Under the pieces are notes generated by a model. That model made no database searches. It was not told the DNA's origin and was given only the letters and a program-made list of their open reading frames with translations. The position numbers were made by a program, and so were the translations under genes. Positions 23,070 to 34,602 of a stretch of 64,000 nt of DNA are shown in pieces (the stretch's first letter is position 1; every line of letters starts with the position of its first letter). Source of the DNA: Desmodus rotundus (Eukaryota; Chordata; Mammalia; Chiroptera; Phyllostomidae); NCBI RefSeq assembly GCF_022682495.2, contig NW_026527274.1, forward strand, positions 34,924-98,923, read 5' to 3'.

Positions 23070-24985
23070 AGACACCTGCCTCCCGTGATAAGAGGCCCCC
23101 TGCCTCCGTGGAGCTTGGAACTCTGGGGCCGGGCTGCGGGTCACTGGGCTAAGTGGCTGGAAAGGCGCAGACCCCTCCGTCCCGACCGCCCAACTGCGAA
23201 GGACAGGGGGGAGGCCCCCAGGAGATGGCTTTTGTCAGAGCCGCGGCTGGCCGGTTTCGGGCCAAGACGCGGGACCCGGCAGGCTCAGGGCAGGCAGCCC
23301 CACCAGAAGCCTCCCTCGGGGCAACGGGCCCCACCCCGGACATATCAGGCCTGCTTCACAGGGTCCCTGGGGTCGTGTCCCGTGGAACTGGAAGCTCTCC
23401 CCGCCACCCAGAGGTCCGATCCTTTTCCCGTGGACCACACTTGCCAGCCCGTCTCCCACCCCGCCGGAGGCAGAGTGCCGGGGAAGAACTAGGGACCTGG
23501 GGCCGGGAAGAGGGGCCGGCCATGTTTCCGGGCCAGGTGGGGGGGGGCGGCCCCGGGCAGGCTGGACCCGGGCCCAGGGACCGGGTCTCCCTGGGGGGTC
23601 TTGGGCCTGAGACCTGCCTGGGGGGCTAAGAGTCTTTCTCGGCTCAAACGGCCCCACCCTGCCCCGAGGCGGTAAACTTGCACCGAGACGCTTCTACTCT
23701 CTAAAGTCTGGGCTGAACTTTGCGAGAAGGGACCGTGTGCGATGCGACCTGGGTCCCACAGAGCTCGAACCCCCCCCTCCCCGTGAAGGGATCCGCGGCC
23801 TGTGGTCCTTGGTGTCCGCAAAAGGCATTCACCTGCGGAGAACCTGGGCCCAGGTGAGCGGGACCAGGCCCCGCGGCAGGAGCCTGGGGAGGCCACTGGA
23901 GCCATGGGGGCCAGGGCTGGGCATTTTCCCGGGTGCTCTCTCGGGTCCCAGGCGCCCTCTCTCGCCCGGGGAGTGCCCACGCCGTCCCTTGACCCCCGCA
24001 GGACGCCTGCATCCCGCCATAAGCGGCCCAACTCCTCCATGGAGCCGGGACACATGGGGCCGGGGTGCGAGCAACTGGCCTACGTGGCGGCAAACCCGCA
24101 GACCCCTCCGTCCCGTCCCCACCACTGCGAAGATCCCCCTGTTCTTCCATCCGTAAAGGGGTCCCCCTTTACGGATGGAAGAACAGGGGGGAGGCCCCCA
24201 GGAGATGGCTTTTGTCCGAGCCGCGGCTGGGTGGTTTCGGGCCAGGAGGCGGGGCCGCGCAGGCGCAAGCAGGCCCCACCCCAAGAGCATCCCTCCGGGC
24301 AACGTGCCCCCCCACCCCTTGAGATATCAGGCCAGGTTCACAGGGTCCCTGGGCCGGTGTCAGAGTTAAGGGAAGCCCTCACTGCCACCCAGAGGACCGC
24401 GCGTTTTCCCGTGGACCACACTTCCCAGCAGCTCTCCCACCCCCGCCGAGGCAGAGTGCCAGGGAAGAACTAGGGACCTGGGGCCGGGAAGAGGAGCCGG
24501 CCACGGCTCCGCGCCAGGTGGAGCGGGTCCGGGCGGGCGGGCGGGCGGGCGGGACCCTCGTCCACGGACCGGTTCTCCCGTGGGGAGTCTGGCCCTGTGC
24601 CCCGCCTGGGAGGCTAAGAGCCTTGCTTCGCCTGCAACGCCCCCACCCTGCCACAAGGCGGCAGACTTGGACCCAGCCGCTTCAACCCTCCAGTCTGTGC
24701 GGAACCACCCAAAAATGGAGTGTGACCGCTGCGACCTCAGTCCCCCAGAGCTCGAAGCCCCACCTCTGTGAGGGAATCGGCGGCCTCCTGTCCTCGGCGT
24801 CCGCAAAAGGCATTCACCTGCGGTGAACCTGGGCCTCGGGCGAGCAGGGCCAGGCCCCATGGTAGGAGCCCGGGGAGGCAATGGCAGCCTCTGCGGCCAG
24901 GCCTCGGGCTCTCCCCGGGGCTCTCTCGGGGCACGGGCACCCTCTCTCGCCTGGAGAGTGCCCACGCCGTCCCTTGAGCCCCGCG
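23070..24985 (+). repeat. Satellite unit 13 (beta/Z, long GGGC), 1916 bp
   Basis: Beta half A; half B starts at 24001; palindrome 24135-24190; junction CCTGGGGCCGGG, six GGG runs, Z tail. It is the same class as units 7 and 18. Confidence 0.95.
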
Positions 24986-26913
24986 AGACACCTGCCTCCC
25001 GTGATAAGAGGCCCCCTGCCTCCGTGGAGCTTGGAACTCTGGGGCCGGGCTGCGGGTCACTGGGCTAAGTGGCTGGAAAGGCGCAGACCCCTCCGTCCCG
25101 ACCGCCCAACTGCGAAGGACAGGGGGGAGGCCCCCAGGAGATGGCTTTTGTCAGAGCCGCGGCTGGCCGGTTTCGGGCCAAGACGCGGGACCCGGCAGGC
25201 TCAGGGCAGGCAGCCCCACCAGAAGCCTCCCTCGGGGCAACGGGCCCCACCCCGGACATATCAGGCCTGCTTCACAGGGTCCCTGGGGTCGTGTCCCGTG
25301 GAACTGGAAGCTCTCCCCGCCACCCAGAGGTCCGATCCTTTTCCCGTGGACCACACTTGCCAGCCCGTCTCCCACCCCGCCGGAGGCAGAGTGCCGGGGA
25401 AGAACTAGGGACCTGGGGCCGGGAAGAGGGGCCGGCCACGGTTCCGGGCCAGGCGGGGGGGGGGGCGTGGGGCGGGGGGGGGGCCCGGGCAGGCCGGACC
25501 CACGCCCAGGGACCGGGTCTCGCGGGTGGGTCTTGGGCCTGAGACCTGCCTGGGGGGCTAAGAGTCTTTCTCGGCTCAAACGGCCCCACCCTGCCCCGAG
25601 GCGGTAAACTTGCACCGAGACGCTTCTACTCTCTAAAGTCTGGGCTGAACTTTGCGAGAAGGGACCGTGTGCGATGCGACCTGGGTCCCACAGAGCTCGA
25701 ACCCCCCCCTCCCCGTGAAGGGATCCGCGGCCTGTGGTCCTTGGTGTCCGCAAAAGGCATTCACCTGCGGAGAACCTGGGCCCAGGTGAGCGGGACCAGG
25801 CCCCGCGGCAGGAGCCTGGGGAGGCCACTGGAGCCATGGGGGCCAGGGCTGGGCATTTTCCCGGGTGCTCTCTCGGGTCCCAGGCGCCCTCTCTCGCCCG
25901 GGGAGTGCCCACGCCGTCCCTTGACCCCCGCAGGACGCCTGCATCCCGCCATAAGCGGCCCAACTCCTCCATGGAGCCGGGACACATGGGGCCGGGGTGC
26001 GAGCAACTGGCCTACGTGGCGGCAAACCCGCAGACCCCTCCGTCCCGTCCCCACCACTGCGAAGATCCCCCTGTTCTTCCATCCGTAAAGGGGTCCCCCT
26101 TTACGGATGGAAGAACAGGGGGGAGGCCCCCAGGAGATGGCTTTTGTCCGAGCCGCGGCTGGGTGGTTTCGGGCCAGGAGGCGGGGCCGCGCAGGCGCAA
26201 GCAGGCCCCACCCCAAGAGCATCCCTCCGGGCAACGTGCCCCCCCACCCCTTGAGATATCAGGCCAGGTTCACAGGGTCCCTGGGCCGGTGTCAGAGTTA
26301 AGGGAAGCCCTCACTGCCACCCAGAGGACCGCGCGTTTTCCCGTGGACCACACTTCCCAGCAGCTCTCCCACCCCCGCCGAGGCAGAGTGCCAGGGAAGA
26401 ACTAGGGACCTGGGCCCGGGAAGAGGAGCCGGCCACGGCTCCGCGCCAGGTGGAGCGGGTCCGGGCGGGCGGGCGGGCGGGACCCTCGTCCACGGACCGG
26501 TTCTCCCGTGGGGAGTCTGGCCCTGTGCCCCGCCTGGGAGGCTAAGAGCCTTGCTTCGCCTGCAACGCCCCCACCCTGCCACAAGGCGGCAGACTTGGAC
26601 CCAGCCGCTTCAACCCTCCAGTCTGTGCGGAACCACCCAAAAATGGAGTGTGACCGCTGCGACCTCAGTCCCCCAGAGCTCGAAGCCACACCTCTGTGAG
26701 GGAATCGGCGGCCTCCTGTCCTCGGCGTCCGCAAAAGGCATTCAACTGCGGTGAACCTGGGCCTCGGGCGAGCAGGGCCAGGCCCCATGGTAGGAGCCCG
26801 GGGAGGCAATGGCAGCCTCTGCGGCCAGGCCTCGGGCTCTCCCCGGGGCTCTCTCGGGGCACGGGCACACTCTCTCGCCTGGAGAGTGCCCACGCCGTCC
26901 CTTGAGCCCCGCG
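24986..26913 (+). repeat. Satellite unit 14 (alpha/X), 1928 bp
   Basis: Alpha half A with G runs 11/10 and a private G-to-T (CGCGGGTGGGTC) near 25527. Half B starts at 25933; palindrome 26067-26122; X tail. It is the last unit of the first five-unit block. Confidence 0.95.
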
Positions 26914-28841
26914 AGACACCTGCCTCCCGTGATAAGAGGCCCCCTGCCTCCGTGGAGCTTGGAACTCTGGGGCCGGGCTGCGGGTCACTGGGCTAAGTGG
27001 CTGGAAAGGCGCAGACCCCTCCGTCCCGACCGCCCAACTGCGAAGGACAGGGGGGAGGCCCCCAGGAGATGGCTTTTGTCAGAGCCGCGGCTGGCCGGTT
27101 TCGGGACAAGACGCGGGACCCGGCAGGCTCAGGGCAGGCAGCCCCACCAGAAGCCTCCCTCGGGGCAACGGGCCCCACCCCGGACATATCAGGCCTGCTT
27201 CACAGGGTCCCTGGGGTCGTGTCCCGTGGAACTGGAAGCTCTCCCCGCCACCCAGAGGTCCGATCCTTTTCCCGTGGACCACACTTGCCAGCCCGTCTCC
27301 CACCCCGCCGGAGGCAGAGTGCCGGGGAAGAACTAGGGACCTGGGGCCGGGAAGAGGGGCCGGCCACGGTTCCGGGCCAGGCGGGGGGGGGGGGGCGGGG
27401 GGGGGGGCCCGGGCAGGCCGGACCCACGCCCAGGGACCGGGTCTCGCGGGGGGGTCTTGGGCCTGAGACCTGCCTGGGGGGCTAAGAGTCTTTCTCGGCT
27501 CAAACGGCCCCACCCTGCCCCGAGGCGGTAAACTTGCACCGAGACGCTTCTACTCTCTAAAGTCTGGGCTGAACTTTGCGAGAAGGGACCGTGTGCGATG
27601 CGACCTGGGTCCCACAGAGCTCGAACCCCCCCCTCCCCGTGAAGGGATCCGCGGCCTGTGGTCCTTGGTGTCCGCAAAAGGCATTCACCTGCGGAGAACC
27701 TGGGCCCAGGTGAGCGGGACCAGGCCCCGCGGCAGGAGCCTGGGGAGGCCACTGGAGCCATGGGGGCCAGGGCTGGGCATTTTCCCGGGTGCTCTCTCGG
27801 GTCCCAGGCGCCCTCTCTCGCCCGGGGAGTGCCCACGCCGTCCCTTGACCCCCGCAGGACGCCTGCATCCCGCCATAAGCGGCCCAACTCCTCCATGGAG
27901 CCGGGACACATGGGGCCGGGGTGCGAGCAACTGGCCTACGTGGCGGCAAACCCGCAGACCCCTCCGTCCCGTCCCCACCACTGCGAAGATCCCCCTGTTC
28001 TTCCATCCGTAAAGGGGTCCCCCTTTACGGATGGAAGAACAGGGGGGAGGCCCCCAGGAGATGGCTTTTGTCCGAGCCGCGGCTGGGTGGTTTCGGGCCA
28101 GGAGGCGGGGCCGCGCAGGCGCAAGCAGGCCCCACCCCAAGAGCATCCCTCCGGGCAACGTGCCCCCCCACCCCTTGAGATATCAGGCCAGGTTCACAGG
28201 GTCCCTGGGCCGGTGTCAGAGTTAAGGGAAGCCCTCACTGCCACCCAGAGGACCGCGCGTTTTCCCGTGGACCACACTTCCCAGCAGCTCTCCCACCCCC
28301 GCCGAGGCAGAGTGCCAGGGAAGAACTAGGGACCTGGGGCCGGGAAGAGGAGCCGGCCACGGCTCCGCGCCAGGTGGAGCGTGTCCGGGCGGGCGGGCGG
28401 GCGGGCGGGACCCTCGTCCACGGACAGGTTCTCCCGTGGGGAGTCTGGCCCTGTGCCCCGCCTGGGAGGCTAAGAGCCTTGCTTCGCCTGCAACGCCCCC
28501 ACCCTGCCACAAGGCGGCAGACTTGGACCCAGCCGCTTCAACCCTCCAGTCTGTGCGGAACCACCCAAAAATGGAGTGTGACCGCTGCGACCTCAGTCCC
28601 CCAGAGCTCGAAGCCCCACCTCTGTGAGGGAATCGGCGGCCTCCTGTCCTCGGCGTCCGCAAAAGGCATTCACCTGCGGTGAACCTGGGCCTCGGGCGAG
28701 CAGGGCCAGGCCCCATGGTAGGAGCCCGGGGAGGCAATGGCAGCCTCTGCGGCCAGGCCTCGGGCTCTCCCCGGGGCTCTCTCGGGGCACGGGCACCCTC
28801 TCTCGCCTGGAGAGTGCCCACGCCGTCCCTTGAGCCCCGCG
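26914..28841 (+). repeat. Satellite unit 15 (short alpha/Z), 1928 bp
   Basis: It matches unit 10, including G13-C-G11, GGGACAAGACGC, GCGTGTCCGGG and ACGGACAGG. Half B starts at 27857; palindrome 27991-28046; Z tail. Confidence 0.95.
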
Positions 28842-30754
28842 AGACACCTGCCTCCCGTGATAAGAGGCCCCCTGCCTCCGTGGAGCTTGGAACTCTGGGG
28901 CCGGGCTGCGGGTCACTGGGCTAAGTGGCTGGAAAGGCGCAGACCCCTCCGTCCCGACCGCCCAACTGCGAAGGACAGGGGGGAGGCCCCCAGGAGATGG
29001 CTTTTGTCAGAGCCGCGGCTGGCCGGTTTCGGGCCAAGACGCGGGACCCGGCAGGCTCAGGGCAGGCAGCCCCACCAGAAGCCTCCCTCGGGACAACGGG
29101 CCCCACCCCGGACATATCAGGCCTGCTTCACAGGGTCCCTGGGGTCGTGTCCCGTGGAACTGGAAGCTCTCCCCGCCACCCAGAGGTCCGATCCTTTTCC
29201 CGTGGACCACACTTGCCAGCCCGTCTCCCACCCCGCCGGAGGCAGAGTGCCGGGGAAGAACTAGGGACCTGGGGCCGGGAAGAGGGGCCGGCCATGTTTC
29301 CTGGCCAGGTGGGGGGGGGGCGGCCCCGGGCAGGCTGGACCCGGGCCCAGGGACCGGGTCTCCCTGGGGGGTCTTGGGCCTGAGACCTGCCTGGGGGGCT
29401 AAGAGTCTTTCTCGGCTCAAACGGCCCCACCCTGCCCCGAGGCGGTAAACTTGCACCGAGACGCTTCTACTCTCTAAAGTCTGGGCTGAACTTTGCGAGA
29501 AGGGACCGTGTGCGATGCGACCTGGGTCCCACAGAGCTCGAACCCCCCCCTCCCCGTGAAGGGATCCGCGGCCTGTGGTCCTTGGTGTCCGCAAAAGGCA
29601 TTCACCTGCGGAGAACCTGGGCCCAGGTGAGCGGGACCAGGCCCCGCGGCAGGAGCCTGGGGAGGCCACTGGAGCCATGGGGGCCAGGGCTGGGCATTTT
29701 CCCGGGTGCTCTCTCGGGTCCCAGGCGCCCTCTCTCGCCCGGGGAGTGCCCACGCCGTCCCTTGACCCCCGCAGGACGCCTGCATCCCGCCATAAGCGGC
29801 CCAACTCCTCCATGGAGCCGGGACACATGGGGCCGGGGTGCGAGCAACTGGCCTACGTGGCGGCAAACCCGCAGACCCCTCCGTCCCGTCCCCACCACTG
29901 CGAAGATCCCCCTGTTCTTCCATCCGTAAAGGGGTCCCCCTTTACGGATGGAAGAACAGGGGGGAGGCCCCCAGGAGATGGCTTTTGTCCGAGCCGCGGC
30001 TGGGTGGTTTCGGGCCAGGAGGCGGGGCCGCGCAGGCGCAAGCAGGCCCCACCCCAAGAGCATCCCTCCGGGCAACGTGCCCCCCCACCCCTTGAGATAT
30101 CAGGCCAGGTTCACAGGGTCCCTGGGCCGGTGTCAGAGTTAAGGGAAGCCCTCACTGCCACCCAGAGGACCGCGCGTTTTCCCGTGGACCACACTTCCCA
30201 GCAGCTCTCCCACCCCCGCCGAGGCAGAGTGCCAGGGAAGAACTAGGGACCTGGGCCCGGGAAGAGGAGCCGGCCACGGCTCCGCGCCAGGTGGAGCGGG
30301 TCCGGGCGGGCGGGCGGGCGGGACCCTCGTCCACGGACCGGTTCTCCCGTGGGGAGTCTGGCCCTGTGCCCCGCCTGGGAGGCTAAGAGCCTTGCTTCGC
30401 CTGCAACGCCCCCACCCTGCCACAAGGCGGCAGACTTGGACCCAGCCGCTTCAACCCTCCAGTCTGTGCGGAACCACCCAAAAATGGAGTGTGACCGCTG
30501 CGACCTCAGTCCCCCAGAGCTCGAAGCCACACCTCTGTGAGGGAATCGGCGGCCTCCTGTCCTCGGCGTCCGCAAAAGGCATTCAACTGCGGTGAACCTG
30601 GGCCTCGGGCGAGCAGGGCCAGGCCCCATGGTAGGAGCCCGGGGAGGCAATGGCAGCCTCTGCGGCCAGGCCTCGGGCTCTCCCCGGGGCTCTCTCGGGG
30701 CACGGGCACACTCTCTCGCCTGGAGAGTGCCCACGCCGTCCCTTGAGCCCCGCG
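28842..30754 (+). repeat. Satellite unit 16 (beta variant/X), 1913 bp
   Basis: It matches unit 11, including GGGACAACGGG and TTTCCTGGCCAGG, but lacks that unit's GCAGGTCCC change. Half B starts at 29774; palindrome 29908-29963; X tail. Confidence 0.95.
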
Positions 30755-32686
30755 AGACACCTGCCTCCCGTGATAAGAGGCCCCCTGCCTCCGTGGAGCT
30801 TGGAACTCTGGGGCCGGGCTGCGGGTCACTGGGCTAAGTGGCTGGAAAGGCGCAGACCCCTCCGTCCCGACCGCCCAACTGCGAAGGACAGGGGGGAGGC
30901 CCCCAGGAGATGGCTTTTGTCAGAGCCGCGGCTGGCCGGTTTCGGGCCAAGACGCGGGACCCGGCAGGCTCAGGGCAGGCAGCCCCACCAGAAGCCTCCC
31001 TCGGGGCAACGGGCCCCACCCCGGACATATCAGGCCTGCTTCACAGGGTCCCTGGGGTCGTGTCCCGTGGAACTGGAAGCTCTCCCCGCCACCCAGAGGT
31101 CCGATCCTTTTCCCGTGGACCACACTTGCCAGCCCGTCTCCCACCCCGCCGGAGGCAGAGTGCCGGGGAAGAACTAGGGACCTGGGGCCGGGAAGAGGGG
31201 CCGGCCACGGTTCCGGGCCAGGCGGGGGGGGGGGCGGGGGGCGGGGGGGGGGCCCGGGCAGGCCGGACCCACGCCCAGGGACCGGGTCTCGCGGGGGGGT
31301 CTTGGGCCTGAGACCTGCCTGGGGGGCTAAGAGTCTTTCTCGGCTCAAACGGCCCCACCCTGCCCCGAGGCGGTAAACTTGCACCGAGACGCTTCTACTC
31401 TCTAAAGTCTGGGCTGAACTTTGCGAGAAGGGACCGTGTGCGATGCGACCTGGGTCCCACAGAGCTCGAACCCCCCCCTCCCCGTGAAGGGATCCGCGGC
31501 CTGTGGTCCTTGGTGTCCGCAAAAGGCATTCACCTGCGGAGAACCTGGGCCCAGGTGAGCGGGACCAGGCCCCGCGGCAGGAGCCTGGGGAGGCCACTGG
31601 AGCCATGGGGGCCAGGGCTGGGCATTTTCCCGGGTGCTCTCTCGGGTCCCAGGCGCCCTCTCTCGCCCGGGGAGTGCCCACGCCGTCCCTTGACCCCCGC
31701 AGGACGCCTGCATCCCGCCATAAGCGGCCCAACTCCTCCATGGAGCCGGGACACATGGGGCCGGGGTGCGAGCAACTGGCCTACGTGGCGGCAAACCCGC
31801 AGACCCCTCCGTCCCGTCCCCACCACTGCGAAGATCCCCCTGTTCTTCCATCCGTAAAGGGGTCCCCCTTTACGGATGGAAGAACAGGGGGGAGGCCCCC
31901 AGGAGATGGCTTTTGTCCGAGCCGCGGCTGGGTGGTTTCGGGCCAGGAGGCGGGGCCGCGCAGGCGCAAGCAGGCCCCACCCCAAGAGCATCCCTCCGGG
32001 CAACGTGCCCCCCCACCCCTTGAGATATCAGGCCAGGTTCACAGGGTCCCTGGGCCGGTGTCAGAGTTAAGGGAAGCCCTCACTGCCACCCAGAGGACCG
32101 CGCGTTTTCCCGTGGACCACACTTCCCAGCAGCTCTCCCACCCCCGCCGAGGCAGAGTGCCAGGGAAGAACTAGGGACCTGGGGCCGGGAAGAGGAGCCG
32201 GCCACGGCTCCGCGCCAGGTGGAGCGGGTCCGGGCGGGCGGGCGGGCGGGCGGGACCCTCGTCCACGGACCGGTTCTCCCGTGGGGAGTCTGGCCCTGTG
32301 CCCCGCCTGGGAGGCTAAGAGCCTTGCTTCGCCTGCAACGCCCCCACCCTGCCACAAGGCGGCAGACTTGGACCCAGCCGCTTCAACCCTCCAGTCTGTG
32401 CGGAACCACCCAAAAATGGAGTGTGACCGCTGCGACCTCAGTCCCCCAGAGCTCGAAGCCCCACCTCTGTGAGGGAATCGGCGGCCTCCTGTCCTCGGCG
32501 TCCGCAAAAGGCATTCACCTGCGGTGAACCTGGGCCTCGGGCGAGCAGGGCCAGGCCCCATGGTAGGAGCCCGGGGAGGCAATGGCAGTCTCTGCGGCCA
32601 GGCCTCGGGCTCTCCCCGGGGCTCTCTCGGGGCACGGGCACCCTCTCTCGCCTGGAGAGTGCCCACGCCGTCCCTTGAGCCCCGCG
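30755..32686 (+). repeat. Satellite unit 17 (alpha without T, mosaic Z/Y half B), 1932 bp
   Basis: Half A is like unit 12 with G runs 11, 6 and 10. Half B starts at 31702; palindrome 31836-31891. Half B has the Z-type junction CCTGGGGCCGGG and six GGG runs but ends with the Y marker T at 32589. This suggests a switch between about 32255 and 32589. Confidence 0.93.
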
Positions 32687-34602
32687 AGACACCTGCCTCC
32701 CGTGATAAGAGGCCCCCTGCCTCCGTGGAGCTTGGAACTCTGGGGCCGGGCTGTGGGTCACTGGGCTAAGTGGCTGGAAAGGCGCAGACCCCTCCGTCCC
32801 GACCGCCCAACTGCGAAGGACAGGGGGGAGGCCCCCAGGAGATGGCTTTTGTCAGAGCCGCGGCTGGCCGGTTTCGGGCCAAGACGCGGGACCCGGCAGG
32901 CTCAGGGCAGGCAGCCCCACCAGAAGCCTCCCTCGGGGCAACGGGCCCCACCCCGGACATATCAGGCCTGCTTCACAGGGTCCCTGGGGTCGTGTCCCGT
33001 GGAACTGGAAGCTCTCCCCGCCACCCAGAGGTCCGATCCTTTTCCCGTGGACCACACTTGCCAGCCCGTCTCCCACCCCGCCGGAGGCAGAGTGCCGGGG
33101 AAGAACTAGGGACCTGGGGCCGGGAAGAGGGGCCGGCCATGTTTCCGGGCCAGGTGGGGGGGGGCGGCCCCGGGCAGGCTGGACCCGGGCCCAGGGACCG
33201 GGTCTCCCTGGGGGGTCTTGGGCCTGAGACCTGCCTGGGGGGCTAAGAGTCTTTCTCGGCTCAAACGGCCCCACCCTGCCCCGAGGCGGTAAACTTGCAC
33301 CGAGACGCTTCTACTCTCTAAAGTCTGGGCTGAACTTTGCGAGAAGGGACCGTGTGCGATGCGACCTGGGTCCCACAGAGCTCGAACCCCCCCCTCCCCG
33401 TGAAGGGATCCGCGGCCTGTGGTCCTTGGTGTCCGCAAAAGGCATTCACCTGCGGAGAACCTGGGCCCAGGTGAGCGGGACCAGGCCCCGCGGCAGGAGC
33501 CTGGGGAGGCCACTGGAGCCATGGGGGCCAGGGCTGGGCATTTTCCCGGGTGCTCTCTCGGGTCCCAGGCGCCCTCTCTCGCCCGGGGAGTGCCCACGCC
33601 GTCCCTTGACCCCCGCAGGACGCCTGCATCCCGCCATAAGCGGCCCAACTCCTCCATGGAGCCGGGACACATGGGGCCGGGGTGCGAGCAACTGGCCTAC
33701 GTGGCGGCAAACCCGCAGACCCCTCCGTCCCGTCCCCACCACTGCGAAGATCCCCCTGTTCTTCCATCCGTAAAGGGGTCCCCCTTTACGGATGGAAGAA
33801 CAGGGGGGAGGCCCCCAGGAGATGGCTTTTGTCCGAGCCGCGGCTGGGTGGTTTCGGGCCAGGAGGCGGGGCCGCGCAGGCGCAAGCAGGCCCCACCCCA
33901 AGAGCATCCCTCCGGGCAACGTGCCCCCCCACCCCTTGAGATATCAGGCCAGGTTCACAGGGTCCCTGGGCCGGTGTCAGAGTTAAGGGAAGCCCTCACT
34001 GCCACCCAGAGGACCGCGCGTTTTCCCGTGGACCACACTTCCCAGCAGCTCTCCCACCCCCGCCGAGGCAGAGTGCCAGGGAAGAACTAGGGACCTGGGG
34101 CCGGGAAGAGGAGCCGGCCACGGCTCCGCGCCAGGTGGAGCGGGTCCGGGCGGGCGGGCGGGCGGGCGGGACCCTCGTCCACGGACCGGTTCTCCCGTGG
34201 GGAGTCTGGCCCTGTGCCCCGCCTGGGAGGCTAAGAGCCTTGCTTCGCCTGCAACGCCCCCACCCTGCCACAAGGCGGCAGACTTGGACCCAGCCGCTTC
34301 AACCCTCCAGTCTGTGCGGAACCACCCAAAAATGGAGTGTGACCGCTGCGACCTCAGTCCCCCAGAGCTCGAAGCCCCACCTCTGTGAGGGAATCGGCGG
34401 CCTCCTGTCCTCGGCGTCCGCAAAAGGCATTCACCTGCGGTGAACCTGGGCCTCGGGCGAGCAGGGCCAGGCCCCATGGTAGGAGCCCGGGGAGGCAATG
34501 GCAGCCTCTGCGGCCAGGCCTCGGGCTCTCCCCGGGGCTCTCTCGGGGCACGGGCACCCTCTCTCGCCTGGAGAGTGCCCACGCCGTCCCTTGAGCCCCG
34601 CG
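32687..34602 (+). repeat. Satellite unit 18 (beta/Z, long GGGC), 1916 bp
   Basis: Beta half A with a private C-to-T (GGGCTGTGGGTC) near 32753. Half B starts at 33618; palindrome 33752-33807; six GGG runs; Z tail. It corresponds to unit 13. Confidence 0.95.

Larger units (their letters stand above)
17300..26913 (+). repeat. Five-unit higher-order block, copy 1 (units 10-14), 9614 bp
   Basis: Unit lengths are 1928, 1913, 1929, 1916 and 1928. The order short-alpha/Z, beta-variant/X, alpha-without-T/Y, beta/Z and alpha/X matches the next five units, including rare variants found nowhere else in the window. Confidence 0.9.
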
